A DNA stretch of 64,000 bases from UTCHB3 sp964625575 (GTDB taxonomy: Bacteria; Bacteroidota; Ignavibacteria; Ignavibacteriales; Ignavibacteriaceae): positions 102,497 to 166,496 of the forward strand of contig CAZVBQ010000005.1 of NCBI GenBank assembly GCA_964625575.1, written 5' to 3'. The position numbers and the translations under genes were made by a program. The notes under the pieces are model-generated. The model saw only the letters and a list, made by a program, of their open reading frames with translations. It ran no database searches and had not been told where the DNA came from. Each line of letters begins with the position of its first letter. Within the stretch, counting starts at the first letter, position 1. Below are positions 15,232 through 24,026 of this stretch, in pieces.

Positions 15232-17649
15232 ATGAAATCTTTTAAGAACCTCGTCCTTGTATTTGTCCTGACCGGAACGCTACTCTTCGGTCAGGACTTT
15301 GTATTCTTCACAAACAGCGCGGTCAGCACCTACTGGGACCCGAGTCTCGGTTCACTGACCTCACCGGCTTTTGTTGAACTGATATTCGACAGCAAATTCC
15401 CTGTTTCCACCCAGTATGCTTTCTCGGGAGCAAACAGTCTTAAGTTGAGGTGGCGCTCGATGGACCAGGGTGCCTGGCGGCTCGGTGTAGCCGGTTCGGG
15501 AAATCCGCTGTTCGATGTAAATCTGAGGGATTCGCTCAGTTTCTACATCTATTCAGCAAGCGATGTGAACGGGAGCCATCTGCCGCTTCTCTCACTTCAG
15601 GATAATTTTGGATCAGCCACCGGAACCGTTCCGATGGGGAATTTCCTCCAAAGTCTTCCGGCGCACACTTGGAAGAGGGTGCTTGTGCCACTTTCGCTCT
15701 TCCGCAGCAATGCCGGAACGACCGACCTGACAAAGATCAGGTACGTCTTCTTTTCGCGTAACGGAGCTGACACAACTGAACACACCTGCTTCATTGATGA
15801 AGTAAGAATGGTACTTAAGGGTGGAGTTGACCCGACACCTCCCTCAACTCCCACCGGTTTTGTGGCGAAAGGATATGAAAAACATTTTGATCTCAGATGG
15901 TTGAAAAGCCCCGAAAGTGATGTAGCCGGCTACATCATCTACAAAAAAGAAGGGAACAACTGGGTAAGGGCAGGAACCACCAACGCGAACGACAACTATT
16001 ATTATGAATGGATCGGCTCACTCGGTACATCCCGTACTTTTGCCGTTACTGCTTTTGACACGTCGTACAACGAATCCCCCAAAACCGCGGAGGTAACCGT
16101 AACCACTGCGGCGATGTCGGATGAAGATTTTCTTGATATGGTTCAGGCGGCGACATTCCGCTACTTCTGGCATTACGCTCATCCGGTTTCGGGACTCGCG
16201 CGTGAACGCCTTAACAGTGGTGAGACGGTAACCACCGGGGGGTCAGGCTTCGGTCTTATGGGCATACCTGTCGGTATCGAAAGAGGTTACATAACCCGTC
16301 AGGAAGGTGCCGAAAGAGCACTTAAAGTTGTGAATTTCCTTCTGACCAAAGCCGACAGGTTCCACGGCGCGTGGTCACACTGGCTTAACGGTACCACGGG
16401 CGCGGTTATACCTTTCAGCACTTATGATGACGGTGGCGATCTTGTTGAGACAGCCTTCCTCGTTCAAGGACTGCTAACTCTCAGGCAATACTTCGACGCG
16501 CAGACACCACTTGAAACCGAGGTTAGAACCAAGATCACTCAGGCGTGGGAGACCGTTGAGTGGAATTGGTACCGCAGATACGCGGGTACCTTCAAACTTT
16601 ACTGGCACTGGTCACCAAACTATGGCTGGCAGATGAACTTGCCCGTATCGGGCTACATGGAGGCTATGATCCTGTACATGCTTGCCATTGCCTCGCCAAC
16701 ATATCCTATGCCGGCAAACTCATACTGGCTTGGTTGGACGGGGAACGGTTATCAGAACACCGGAACATATTATGGCTATCGCCTCTGGGTGGGGCAGAAC
16801 ACCGGCGGACCTCTCTTCTTTGCCCACTACTCTTATCTGGGCTTCGATCCGAGGCACAAGAAAGACCAGTACGCTAACTATTTCGACCATAACAGAAATC
16901 AGACACTTGTGAACCGGGCATACTGTATCGCGAATCCGAAAGGATACGCCGGATATGGCCCAAACACATGGGGGCTAACGGCATCAGACAATCCGTGGGG
17001 ATACGCGGCACACGAGCCGACAAACGGGGGTGATAATGGAACAATAGCACCGACAGCGGCGCTTTCATCGATGCCATACACTCCCGTGGAGTCGATAGCT
17101 GCACTTAAGAACATGTACAGAACCTATGGCGCGAACCTTTGGGGAGTTTACGGCTTCAAGGATGCTTTCAATGTTCAACAAAACTGGTTTGCCTCAAGTT
17201 ATTTGGCGATCGATCAGGGGCCGATACTCGTGATGATCGAGAACTACAGAACGGGTCTTTTATGGAACAAATTCATGTCGAATCCCGAGATCGCCCCAAT
17301 GCTTGCGGCGGTAGGGTTCACCCCCGATACCACCACTTCGGTTGAGGATGACCTTGCATCCGAAGTGCCGGTTGAGTTCTCGCTTGAGGGGAATTATCCC
17401 AATCCATTTAACCCGGCGACAAAGATCGTGTTTTCACTTCCACAGAGCGCTCCTGTCGGATTTCAGGTTTTCAATGCCCTTGGTGATCTCGTGTATGAGT
17501 CAGCAGGGCAATGGTATGAGCGCGGGAGGAACGAGATATTCTGGAATGGCAGAAACCGCGATGGTAGTGCAGCACCATCCGGGGTCTATCTCTACAAAAT
17601 AAACGCGAACGGTTCAACCCTCTCCGGCAAGATGGTGATGATGAAATGA
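15232..17649 (+). CDS. secreted GH144-type (glycoamylase-domain) endoglucanase with T9SS signal
   Basis: An 805-residue protein starting at the ATG at 15232, which begins a clean signal peptide (MKSFKNLVLVFVLTGTLLFG). It contains an N-terminal beta-sandwich (about 25-200), a fibronectin type III domain (about 203-295) and a glycoamylase-fold catalytic domain (about 305-690). That domain has AATFRYFWHYAHPVSGLARE, GGSGFGLMGIPVGIERG and IDQGPILVMIENYRTG. The C-terminal sorting domain (about 715-805) shows GNYPNPFNPATKIVF. Characterised GH144 members are endo-beta-1,2-glucanases, so cell-surface glucan depolymerisation is the likely role. The downstream lipoprotein gene overlaps by four bases (ATGA). 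Confidence 0.85.
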   Translation: MKSFKNLVLVFVLTGTLLFGQDFVFFTNSAVSTYWDPSLGSLTSPAFVELIFDSKFPVSTQYAFSGANSLKLRWRSMDQGAWRLGVAGSGNPLFDVNLRDSLSFYIYSASDVNGSHLPLLSLQDNFGSATGTVPMGNFLQSLPAHTWKRVLVPLSLFRSNAGTTDLTKIRYVFFSRNGADTTEHTCFIDEVRMVLKGGVDPTPPSTPTGFVAKGYEKHFDLRWLKSPESDVAGYIIYKKEGNNWVRAGTTNANDNYYYEWIGSLGTSRTFAVTAFDTSYNESPKTAEVTVTTAAMSDEDFLDMVQAATFRYFWHYAHPVSGLARERLNSGETVTTGGSGFGLMGIPVGIERGYITRQEGAERALKVVNFLLTKADRFHGAWSHWLNGTTGAVIPFSTYDDGGDLVETAFLVQGLLTLRQYFDAQTPLETEVRTKITQAWETVEWNWYRRYAGTFKLYWHWSPNYGWQMNLPVSGYMEAMILYMLAIASPTYPMPANSYWLGWTGNGYQNTGTYYGYRLWVGQNTGGPLFFAHYSYLGFDPRHKKDQYANYFDHNRNQTLVNRAYCIANPKGYAGYGPNTWGLTASDNPWGYAAHEPTNGGDNGTIAPTAALSSMPYTPVESIAALKNMYRTYGANLWGVYGFKDAFNVQQNWFASSYLAIDQGPILVMIENYRTGLLWNKFMSNPEIAPMLAAVGFTPDTTTSVEDDLASEVPVEFSLEGNYPNPFNPATKIVFSLPQSAPVGFQVFNALGDLVYESAGQWYERGRNEIFWNGRNRDGSAAPSGVYLYKINANGSTLSGKMVMMK

Positions 17650-18956
17650 ATGGTTGGAGGAGGCAGGTCAACCTGAGATTCAGATTGGTTTTGGCGGGAG
17701 GTTTGATCCTGCTTCCTTTATTATTCATTTTTACAGGATGTGGCGCGAAAGAAGGAAATGTAACCGAAATCACCTTTTGGGGGATGGGTACTGAAGGAGA
17801 GAAGATACAGAAACTTGTTCCGGAGTTTGAACGACGTTATCCCGGTATCCGGGTAAAGGTTCAGATGGTACCATGGACGGCGGCGCAGGAGAAACTGATC
17901 TCATCTTTTGCGGCCGACAACACGCCCGATATTTGTCAGTTGGGTAACACCTGGGTGCCGCAGTTCGTGTTGCTCGAGGCACTCGAACCACTAGACGGCT
18001 ACATTTCGAAAAGCAAGGTCGTAAAGCCTGAGTTTTATTTCAAAGGTATCTGGAACACGAACGAAGTGGAGGGGAAGATACACGGCATCCCATGGTACAT
18101 CGACACGAGGATAATCTATTACCGGAAAGATATCTTCGCGAGAGCCGGCTATAATGACCCCCCCAAGACGTGGGACGAATTGCTCGATCTCTCCCGGAAG
18201 ATCGTGAAACTGCAGAATCATCCGAATAAATACGCGATCTACCTTCCCACAAACGAGTGGGCACCTTTTGTGATCTTCGGACTGCAGAACGGTTCAGATC
18301 TGATCAAAAAAAACTGGACATACGGTAATTTCAGCGGGAAGGAATTTCTGGAAGCATTCAAATATTTAATTCGCTTTCACAAAGAGCACCTGACACCGTT
18401 GGGAGTCTCCCAGGTGACCAACGTTTACCAGGCATTCGAGCAGGAATTTTTCGCGATGTATATCTCTGGACCTTGGAATATCCCCGAATTTAAGCGCTGG
18501 ATGAAGGATTCAACCGGAGAACGGTGGGGAACGGCACCACTTCCCGGAAAGAACGGGTATCCCGGGGCATCCCTCGCCGGTGGATCAAGTCTGGTGATCT
18601 TCAAAAATTCAAAGAACAAGAACGCCGCCTGGAAGTTTGTGGAGTTTCTCTCTGAAAAAGAGACGCAACTGGCATTTTTCCGGGAGACCAATAACCTTCC
18701 CGCGGTCGTAAAGGCATGGGATGAGCCGATTTTCAAGGATGATCCTTTTATAAAAGCATTTTACGAACAGTTCAATAACGTTGTCGCGACACCCAAAATA
18801 CCCGAGTGGGAGCAGATAGTCTTTTCGAAACTTCAACAATACGCCGAGTACGCCGCCCGTGGCACGATGACCGAAGAAGAAGCCATGCGGACAATGGACC
18901 GGGAGGTTAATATCATACTGGAGAAGAGGAGATGGTTGATCAGTGGTCAGTGGTGA
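17646..18956 (+). CDS. ABC transporter sugar-binding lipoprotein
   Basis: A 436-residue extracytoplasmic solute-binding protein of the carbohydrate family. A hydrophobic leader ends in a lipobox (FIFTGC, Cys near 32). The fold-1 start EITFWGMGTEGEKIQKLVPEF and the later GTAPLPGKNGYPGASLAGGS are typical. It probably binds oligosaccharides released by the upstream glucanase and hands them to the two permeases. Its last residues (LISGQW) and stop codon are encoded by the first units of a heptamer repeat array. It is co-translated with the upstream gene. Confidence 0.92.
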   Translation: MNGWRRQVNLRFRLVLAGGLILLPLLFIFTGCGAKEGNVTEITFWGMGTEGEKIQKLVPEFERRYPGIRVKVQMVPWTAAQEKLISSFAADNTPDICQLGNTWVPQFVLLEALEPLDGYISKSKVVKPEFYFKGIWNTNEVEGKIHGIPWYIDTRIIYYRKDIFARAGYNDPPKTWDELLDLSRKIVKLQNHPNKYAIYLPTNEWAPFVIFGLQNGSDLIKKNWTYGNFSGKEFLEAFKYLIRFHKEHLTPLGVSQVTNVYQAFEQEFFAMYISGPWNIPEFKRWMKDSTGERWGTAPLPGKNGYPGASLAGGSSLVIFKNSKNKNAAWKFVEFLSEKETQLAFFRETNNLPAVVKAWDEPIFKDDPFIKAFYEQFNNVVATPKIPEWEQIVFSKLQQYAEYAARGTMTEEEAMRTMDREVNIILEKRRWLISGQW

Positions 18957-19177
18957 GTGGTGAGTGATGATCCGCCTGCGGCGGAATGAGTTTTTAGTGG
19001 TCAGTGGTGAGTGGTTAGAGGTTAGGTATGATCCGCCTGCGGCGGAATGAGTTTTAGTGGTCAGAGGTTAGTGGTTAGAGGTCAGTGAATCACTGAGGTT
19101 CTGAGGTACCGAAGTACTGAAGTACTGAAGTACCGAAGTACTGAAGTACTGAAGTTCTGGAGTTCTCAAGTTCTCAA
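18934..19177. repeat. compound repeat: GTGGTCA heptamers, two CCGCC hairpins, TACTGAAG octamers
   Basis: The block begins inside the 3' end of the binding-protein gene with AGTGGTC/AGTGGTG/AGTGGTT units. It carries the 17-mer GATCCGCCTGCGGCGGA at 18969-18985 and again at 19030-19046; each copy is a TCCGCC-TGC-GGCGGA hairpin. It then passes into CTGAAGTA/CCGAAGTA octamers (19088-19177) that stop six bases before the permease start. A third copy of the 17-mer lies inside the subtilase gene at 43514-43530. The array occupies the place where a ribosome-binding site for the permease would be expected. Confidence 0.85.
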
Positions 19178-19182
19178 AAAAA

Positions 19183-20052
19183 ATGAAAAAAGCAGCATAT
19201 TTATTTCTTGCACCTGCGCTTACGGCGATATTTGTATTCTTTTTTATCCCGGTGATAAGCGCGTTCGTAATCAGTTTTACTGATTTCGACATTTATGCCA
19301 TAGGCAACTACAGCAAGTTCCGTTTTACGGGATTGGATAACTACGTAAAGTTATTCGAGAATCCGTTATTCTGGAAGGCGCTGAAGAACACCTTTTTCTT
19401 TGTGGTGGTGTCGGGGCCATTGTCGATAGCTGTTTCACTTGGCGCGGCGGTGCTGTTGAACTCAAAACTCGTCAGGTTCAAAGGGATTTTCAGGCTGGTT
19501 TATTTCATGCCGGTCGTAACAACCCTTGTTGCAGTTTCGATAGTGTGGCGGTTCATTTATCATCCTGAATTTGGACTTTTGAACTATGGTCTGAGTTTTA
19601 TCGGAGTTGACAAGATCGACTGGCTTGGCGATCCAAATTGGGCGATGCCTTCGATCATCATTCTTTCGATCTGGAAGAATTTCGGCTACAACATGATAAT
19701 ATTTATCGCGGGACTCCAGAACATCCCCGAAGAGCTTTACGAGGCAGCCCACATTGAAGGGGCGAATGGTTGGCAGCGATTCACGAAGATCACGTTGCCG
19801 ATGCTGGCGCCCACGACAATTTTTATCACGATCATTACCATGATCGGTTATTTCCAGCTTTTTGCCGAGCCTTATATCATGACTCAAGGGGGACCTCTTG
19901 ACAGCACGCTGAGTATAGTGCTTTACATGTATCAGGAGGGATTCCGCTGGTGGAACATGGGGTACTCGTCATCTATCGCGTTCGTGCTTTTCGTGATCAT
20001 TCTCGCGGGCACCCTGCTTCAGATGTGGTATCAAAAAAGGAAGGACGCGTAA
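19183..20052 (+). CDS. carbohydrate ABC transporter permease (MalF-like)
   Basis: A 289-residue inner-membrane protein with six membrane segments and the permease EAA loop, here EELYEAAHIEGANGWQRFTKITLPMLAP (about 184-211). It forms the importer with the next gene and the upstream binding lipoprotein. No clear Shine-Dalgarno sequence is seen because the octamer array reaches to 19177. No ATPase gene lies in the locus, so a shared MsmK-type ATPase encoded elsewhere must be assumed. Confidence 0.93.
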   Translation: MKKAAYLFLAPALTAIFVFFFIPVISAFVISFTDFDIYAIGNYSKFRFTGLDNYVKLFENPLFWKALKNTFFFVVVSGPLSIAVSLGAAVLLNSKLVRFKGIFRLVYFMPVVTTLVAVSIVWRFIYHPEFGLLNYGLSFIGVDKIDWLGDPNWAMPSIIILSIWKNFGYNMIIFIAGLQNIPEELYEAAHIEGANGWQRFTKITLPMLAPTTIFITIITMIGYFQLFAEPYIMTQGGPLDSTLSIVLYMYQEGFRWWNMGYSSSIAFVLFVIILAGTLLQMWYQKRKDA

Positions 20053-20053
20053 A

Positions 20054-20863
20054 ATGAAGAAATTCATGCTTCACGCGTTTCTTGTGATCACAGGTTTCCT
20101 GACGCTTGCCCCATTCATCTGGATGGTCTCGGCTTCATTCATGCACGACGGTCACGCGTCGGTTTTTCCACCCAGGTTTATACCTGATGAGTTCACGCTG
20201 ACGCAATATGAAACACTTTTTTCAAGGCTGGATGTGTCGCGTAACCTGCTGAACAGCTTCATGCTTTCAGTGATCGTTACAGTTGTATCTCTCGTCTTCA
20301 ATTCGATGGCGGGATTCGCTTTCGCGAAGTACCGTTTCGCGGGGAAGGATGCCATTTTCAAACTTCTGTTAAGCTCAATGGTCATCCCCGCCCAAGTGAC
20401 AATGTTGCCGTTGTTTCTGATGCTAAAGGAATTCGGCTTTCTTAATACATACATGGCGATCATCATCCCCGGGCTGGCGAACGTGTTCGGCATATTTCTG
20501 ATCAGACAGTATGTAATGGCAATTCCGGACAGTTTGATCGAATCGGCGAGGATTGATGGTGCCAACGATTTTCAGATATATTACAAGATCATTCTGCCAC
20601 TAGCGGCTCCGGTAATGGTCACCCTGGCCATCTTCACATTCATGGGTACCTGGAACGACTTTTTGTGGCCCCTTATCGTTTTGAACGACAGTGACATGTA
20701 CACCCTTCCGGTCGCTTTGGCGAATCTGATGGGTGAGCACACAAAGGATCCCGAGTTGATGATGGCGGGAAGTGTGATTACGATACTTCCTGTAATGATG
20801 ATATTTCTCGTCCTTCAGAAGTATTACATAAAGGGGATCATGATGGGGAGTGTAAAGGAATGA
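20054..20863 (+). CDS. carbohydrate ABC transporter permease (MalG-like)
   Basis: A 269-residue inner-membrane protein with six membrane segments and the EAA-type loop SLIESARIDGANDFQIYYKI (about 157-176) followed by ILPLAAPVM. It starts one base after the MalF-like gene and completes the translocation pore. The TGA at 20863 is followed by 100 bp holding the promoter and operator of the lacI-type gene. Confidence 0.93.
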   Translation: MKKFMLHAFLVITGFLTLAPFIWMVSASFMHDGHASVFPPRFIPDEFTLTQYETLFSRLDVSRNLLNSFMLSVIVTVVSLVFNSMAGFAFAKYRFAGKDAIFKLLLSSMVIPAQVTMLPLFLMLKEFGFLNTYMAIIIPGLANVFGIFLIRQYVMAIPDSLIESARIDGANDFQIYYKIILPLAAPVMVTLAIFTFMGTWNDFLWPLIVLNDSDMYTLPVALANLMGEHTKDPELMMAGSVITILPVMMIFLVLQKYYIKGIMMGSVKE

Positions 20864-20923
20864 AGTACTTCAAATAAAATATTTTTTTGTTTGAATTGGT
20901 CAGGGAATTCCTTATTTTTTCGG

Positions 20924-20939
20924 ATGTAAACGTTTACAT
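20924..20939. promoter_or_regulatory. perfect LacI-family operator ATGTAAACGTTTACAT
   Basis: A 16-bp perfect palindrome with CG centre, 24 bp before the start codon of the LacI-type regulator gene. It indicates autoregulation and defines the operator type; a near copy lies at 10717-10730. A TTGAAT at 20891 may be the -35 box. Confidence 0.8.
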
Positions 20940-20963
20940 ATTTTTTACAGAAGAAACCCTAAG

Positions 20964-21998
20964 ATGACCAGAAAAAACATTCACGAAGTGGCGAAAATGG
21001 CGGGAGTGTCGATTGCCACTGTTTCTCGTGCTTTCAACAACAGTAAACTTATAAAAGGGGATACCAAGAGCCGTATCCTTCAGATAGCAGAAGAACTTGA
21101 TTACAAACCCAGCCCTTTGGCGAGGGGGTTATCTACAAAGATGACTGACACCATCGGTGTGATCATTCCCGATATATCAGGCGAGTTTTTCACCGATATC
21201 ATACATGGTATCGATGAAGAGGCTTACCGGTGGAACAAGTTTATAATTGTAGCCAGTTCGCACAGCCAACGTAACGGGGTGGAGACATTGATCGATTTCA
21301 TGTCGAGCGGCAGGGTTGACGGGGTAATTATGATGGCACCCCAAATACACAAGGAAGTGCCTGAAATTATCGCGAAAAGCAAGCGCCCGGTAGTTCTGAT
21401 AAATTCGCTCAATGAAATCGATGAGGCGGTTAGTATCAGTATCGACAATTATCAGGGAACTGTCGCCAACATTGAGCACCTGATGGAGCACGGTTTCAAA
21501 AAGATAGCAATCGTCAAAGGACCGAAGGACAACTGCGATGCCGAGGAGAGATATCTCGGTTACCGTGACACCCTTGAGAACCACGGTATCGAAATAAATC
21601 CAAATTGGGTGGTTGACGGTGATTTCACCGTAAGGGCAGGCTATTACGGCTTCATGCGCTTGATGACACTCGCTGAAAAACCGGAGGCAATATTTGCAGC
21701 CAACGATATGATGGCTCTCGGCGTTTACGAAGGCGCGAAAGTTCTTAAAGTGAGAATTCCTGAGGATATCGCGGTTACGGGATTTGATGACATCTATTTA
21801 AGCAGGCTTCTGACCCCGAGGCTTACAACCGTTCACGCTCCAATAGAGGAGCTCGGGAGCAAGGCGGTACGGTATCTGCTCAAACTGATTGAAGGCAAGG
21901 TCAATCCTCTCGAAGCATATCACGAAAAGCTTTCGACCGGATTGATAATCGGAGGGTCGTGTGGTTGTACCACGGCCAGCCCTTCACCATTGTTCTGA
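20964..21998 (+). CDS. LacI-family transcriptional regulator
   Basis: A 344-residue repressor with an N-terminal helix-turn-helix (NIHEVAKMAGVSIATVSRAFN, residues 4-24), a hinge helix (KPSPLARGLS) and a periplasmic-binding-protein-like sensor domain (about 62-335, with IGVIIPDISGEFF and IFAANDMMALGVYEG). It probably senses an oligosaccharide or sugar phosphate from the glycan and controls the operators at 10717 and 20924. It ends in a cysteine-containing tail, GGSCGCTTASPS. The gene is followed by a run of T bases at 22000-22007. Confidence 0.95.
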   Translation: MTRKNIHEVAKMAGVSIATVSRAFNNSKLIKGDTKSRILQIAEELDYKPSPLARGLSTKMTDTIGVIIPDISGEFFTDIIHGIDEEAYRWNKFIIVASSHSQRNGVETLIDFMSSGRVDGVIMMAPQIHKEVPEIIAKSKRPVVLINSLNEIDEAVSISIDNYQGTVANIEHLMEHGFKKIAIVKGPKDNCDAEERYLGYRDTLENHGIEINPNWVVDGDFTVRAGYYGFMRLMTLAEKPEAIFAANDMMALGVYEGAKVLKVRIPEDIAVTGFDDIYLSRLLTPRLTTVHAPIEELGSKAVRYLLKLIEGKVNPLEAYHEKLSTGLIIGGSCGCTTASPSPLF

Positions 21999-22043
21999 TT
22001 TTTTTTAATTCAATCAATTAATCACAAATCAACGGGAGAAAAA

Positions 22044-23924
22044 ATGAATCGAATAATTACTTCGTTATTCATTCTTCTTTTTACAGCCAACTTCGCGTAC
22101 TCGCAGAATGTGGTACGCAGCGACGCCCTTTGGGCAAAAAATGCCATTGGCAATATCGTGCTTGACGGCAACATGAATGAAGCCGACTGGGCGAAAGCCG
22201 ATTCCGTTCAGGTTATTTACGGTCAGCCGGGTGCATTGCCAACCAGCGGATGGACATCGGAATTTAACGAGAACGCCATCTATGATCCCGTAAGGGCAAC
22301 TGTAAAATTCCTCGTTAAAGACCACTATCTTTATCTTGGATTCTGGATGCCCGACTCTTCGGTTGGTGGTATTGCTGACTGGGCACGCTGGGATGGAATC
22401 CTGATGAACATCAGGGATAAATCGAGTCCGAACAGACCTCTTCCCGCTACCGAGTTCTTCTACACATGGTGGTATCTTAATGTTCCACAGTATTTACAGC
22501 CTGGAACACCTCCCCGTTTTGTCGGCAGATTCGGAAACTTCGATGACACCACCAGAACCCCCGAGCAGCGCGCTGCATGGGATGCCGGTTACAGAACCGT
22601 TGGCGGCGTTTCATGCGACGACAGCACACCTGACCAGGGATGGATGGTTGAAATGAGAGTGGATATGGCTGTGCTCGGTTACGACATCACGTCAGTTGCC
22701 GGCGATATTATTCAACTCAACTTTTCGATCTGGGATTGCGATTGGGTATGGGGCAACAACCCTGCCAGAATTGCCACCAACAGGGCTCACTATCAGCACC
22801 CATGGGGTAACGCGAACGGAAGCAATGTAGTCAGGGTTTACGCGCGTCCTGATGTAACCACCAACACAACCAACCCTCCTCTTGCTCCGGTAGAGTTTAC
22901 ATTCAAAAATGGAGCCAACAAACCTGCTCCTGTTATCGATGGTCGACTTGATGAAGAAGTCTGGGCAGGCGCGCAGGAACTCATCATCGCGTGGGATGAT
23001 ACAGTTGGAAGAGCAGCATACCCCGGAGTAGGCCCCTATCAGAGCGGTCAATACCAGCCCGAACTCGTTAGCGGCAGCAAACCACCTGTGGTTGACCCCG
23101 GCTATGTAAAGATCAAATATTTCCACAGGGATGGGTTCCTGTACATTGGTGCTGATTTTAATGACCAGCTCATCCAGGGAACCGCGACATTTGACGCTGT
23201 TGACGGATTCGCCACTGTGATCATGGATCGTGATTCTTACGCTTCAGATCACTCTCTCGAAGCCAGAATGCTCAGATTGACCTTCGATGAGACCGGAAAC
23301 CTTGTTCCTAAAGATTACATGCAGACACTTCTCGACTCGACACAGTCAGCCTTCGCTTACACCCTTAAAGGTGCTTCAACCGTTAACAACAACAACGACG
23401 TTGACGAAGGTTACGTCATCGAAGCAAAGATCCAGCTTACCGGTCACCTCGGCTACCCTGCCGATCTCGGTGACAGGGCTCTCTTCTTCGGTACCGTTCT
23501 TTATGATGGTGATTCATTCACCGACCCTGCCCTCAACTATGGCACCAGAACATGGTTTATGAGAGAGCATGGTGGCGGTCCCGCACTTGCATGGGTTTAC
23601 CTCAGCAACGACGGTGTGGTTGGTGTTGAAGATCAGCTTTCAAACGTTCCTTCAACAATTCAGTTGATGGGTAACTATCCCAATCCATTCAACCCCTCGA
23701 CAAAAATAAAATTCGCGGTTCCACAGGCCGGTCAGGTTGAAGTTGCAGTTTACAACTCACTCGGACAGCTTGTCTCAAGGCAATTGGTTAATGCCACAGC
23801 CGGTTCGCAGGAAGTGAACTTTGATGCTTCGAGCCTCACTTCCGGAATCTATCTCTACAAAGTCAGCTTAAAGGGCTTTGTTGGTATCGCTCCTGTTACC
23901 GGCAAAATGGTTCTGATGAAGTAA
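22044..23924 (+). CDS. T9SS-sorted surface protein with CBM9/DOMON-like domains
   Basis: A 626-residue protein with a signal peptide (about 1-20, ending FAYS-QN). Two glycan-binding-like beta-sandwiches follow (about 35-265 and 285-515), each opening with a LDGNMNEADWAK- or IDGRLDEEVWAG-type segment. The C-terminal sorting domain is at about 540-626 (GNYPNPFNPSTKIKF, ending GKMVLMK). It resembles the product of the 10764 gene in design but not closely in sequence, so the pair probably offers different binding sites for the same or related glycans at the surface. GGGAG lies 7 bases before the ATG. Confidence 0.75.
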   Translation: MNRIITSLFILLFTANFAYSQNVVRSDALWAKNAIGNIVLDGNMNEADWAKADSVQVIYGQPGALPTSGWTSEFNENAIYDPVRATVKFLVKDHYLYLGFWMPDSSVGGIADWARWDGILMNIRDKSSPNRPLPATEFFYTWWYLNVPQYLQPGTPPRFVGRFGNFDDTTRTPEQRAAWDAGYRTVGGVSCDDSTPDQGWMVEMRVDMAVLGYDITSVAGDIIQLNFSIWDCDWVWGNNPARIATNRAHYQHPWGNANGSNVVRVYARPDVTTNTTNPPLAPVEFTFKNGANKPAPVIDGRLDEEVWAGAQELIIAWDDTVGRAAYPGVGPYQSGQYQPELVSGSKPPVVDPGYVKIKYFHRDGFLYIGADFNDQLIQGTATFDAVDGFATVIMDRDSYASDHSLEARMLRLTFDETGNLVPKDYMQTLLDSTQSAFAYTLKGASTVNNNNDVDEGYVIEAKIQLTGHLGYPADLGDRALFFGTVLYDGDSFTDPALNYGTRTWFMREHGGGPALAWVYLSNDGVVGVEDQLSNVPSTIQLMGNYPNPFNPSTKIKFAVPQAGQVEVAVYNSLGQLVSRQLVNATAGSQEVNFDASSLTSGIYLYKVSLKGFVGIAPVTGKMVLMK

Positions 23925-23943
23925 GACTTTTGATGACTAAAAA

Positions 23944-23990
23944 CACGGCTACCCCCGGGGTTCAAACGCCCCGGGGTGACCCGCGTGTTA
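23944..23990 (+). other. large GC-rich hairpin in the TonB receptor leader
   Basis: CCCCGGGG at 23953-23960 and 23969-23976 form a self-complementary inner stem around the loop TTCAAACG. AACACGG before and CCGCGTGTT after it extend the stem. No T tract follows, so it looks like an mRNA-stabilising or attenuating leader structure between the surface-protein gene and the receptor gene rather than a simple terminator. Confidence 0.5.
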
Positions 23991-24026
23991 ATACTGATCA
24001 AATACAACATACATACTGGTGACAAT

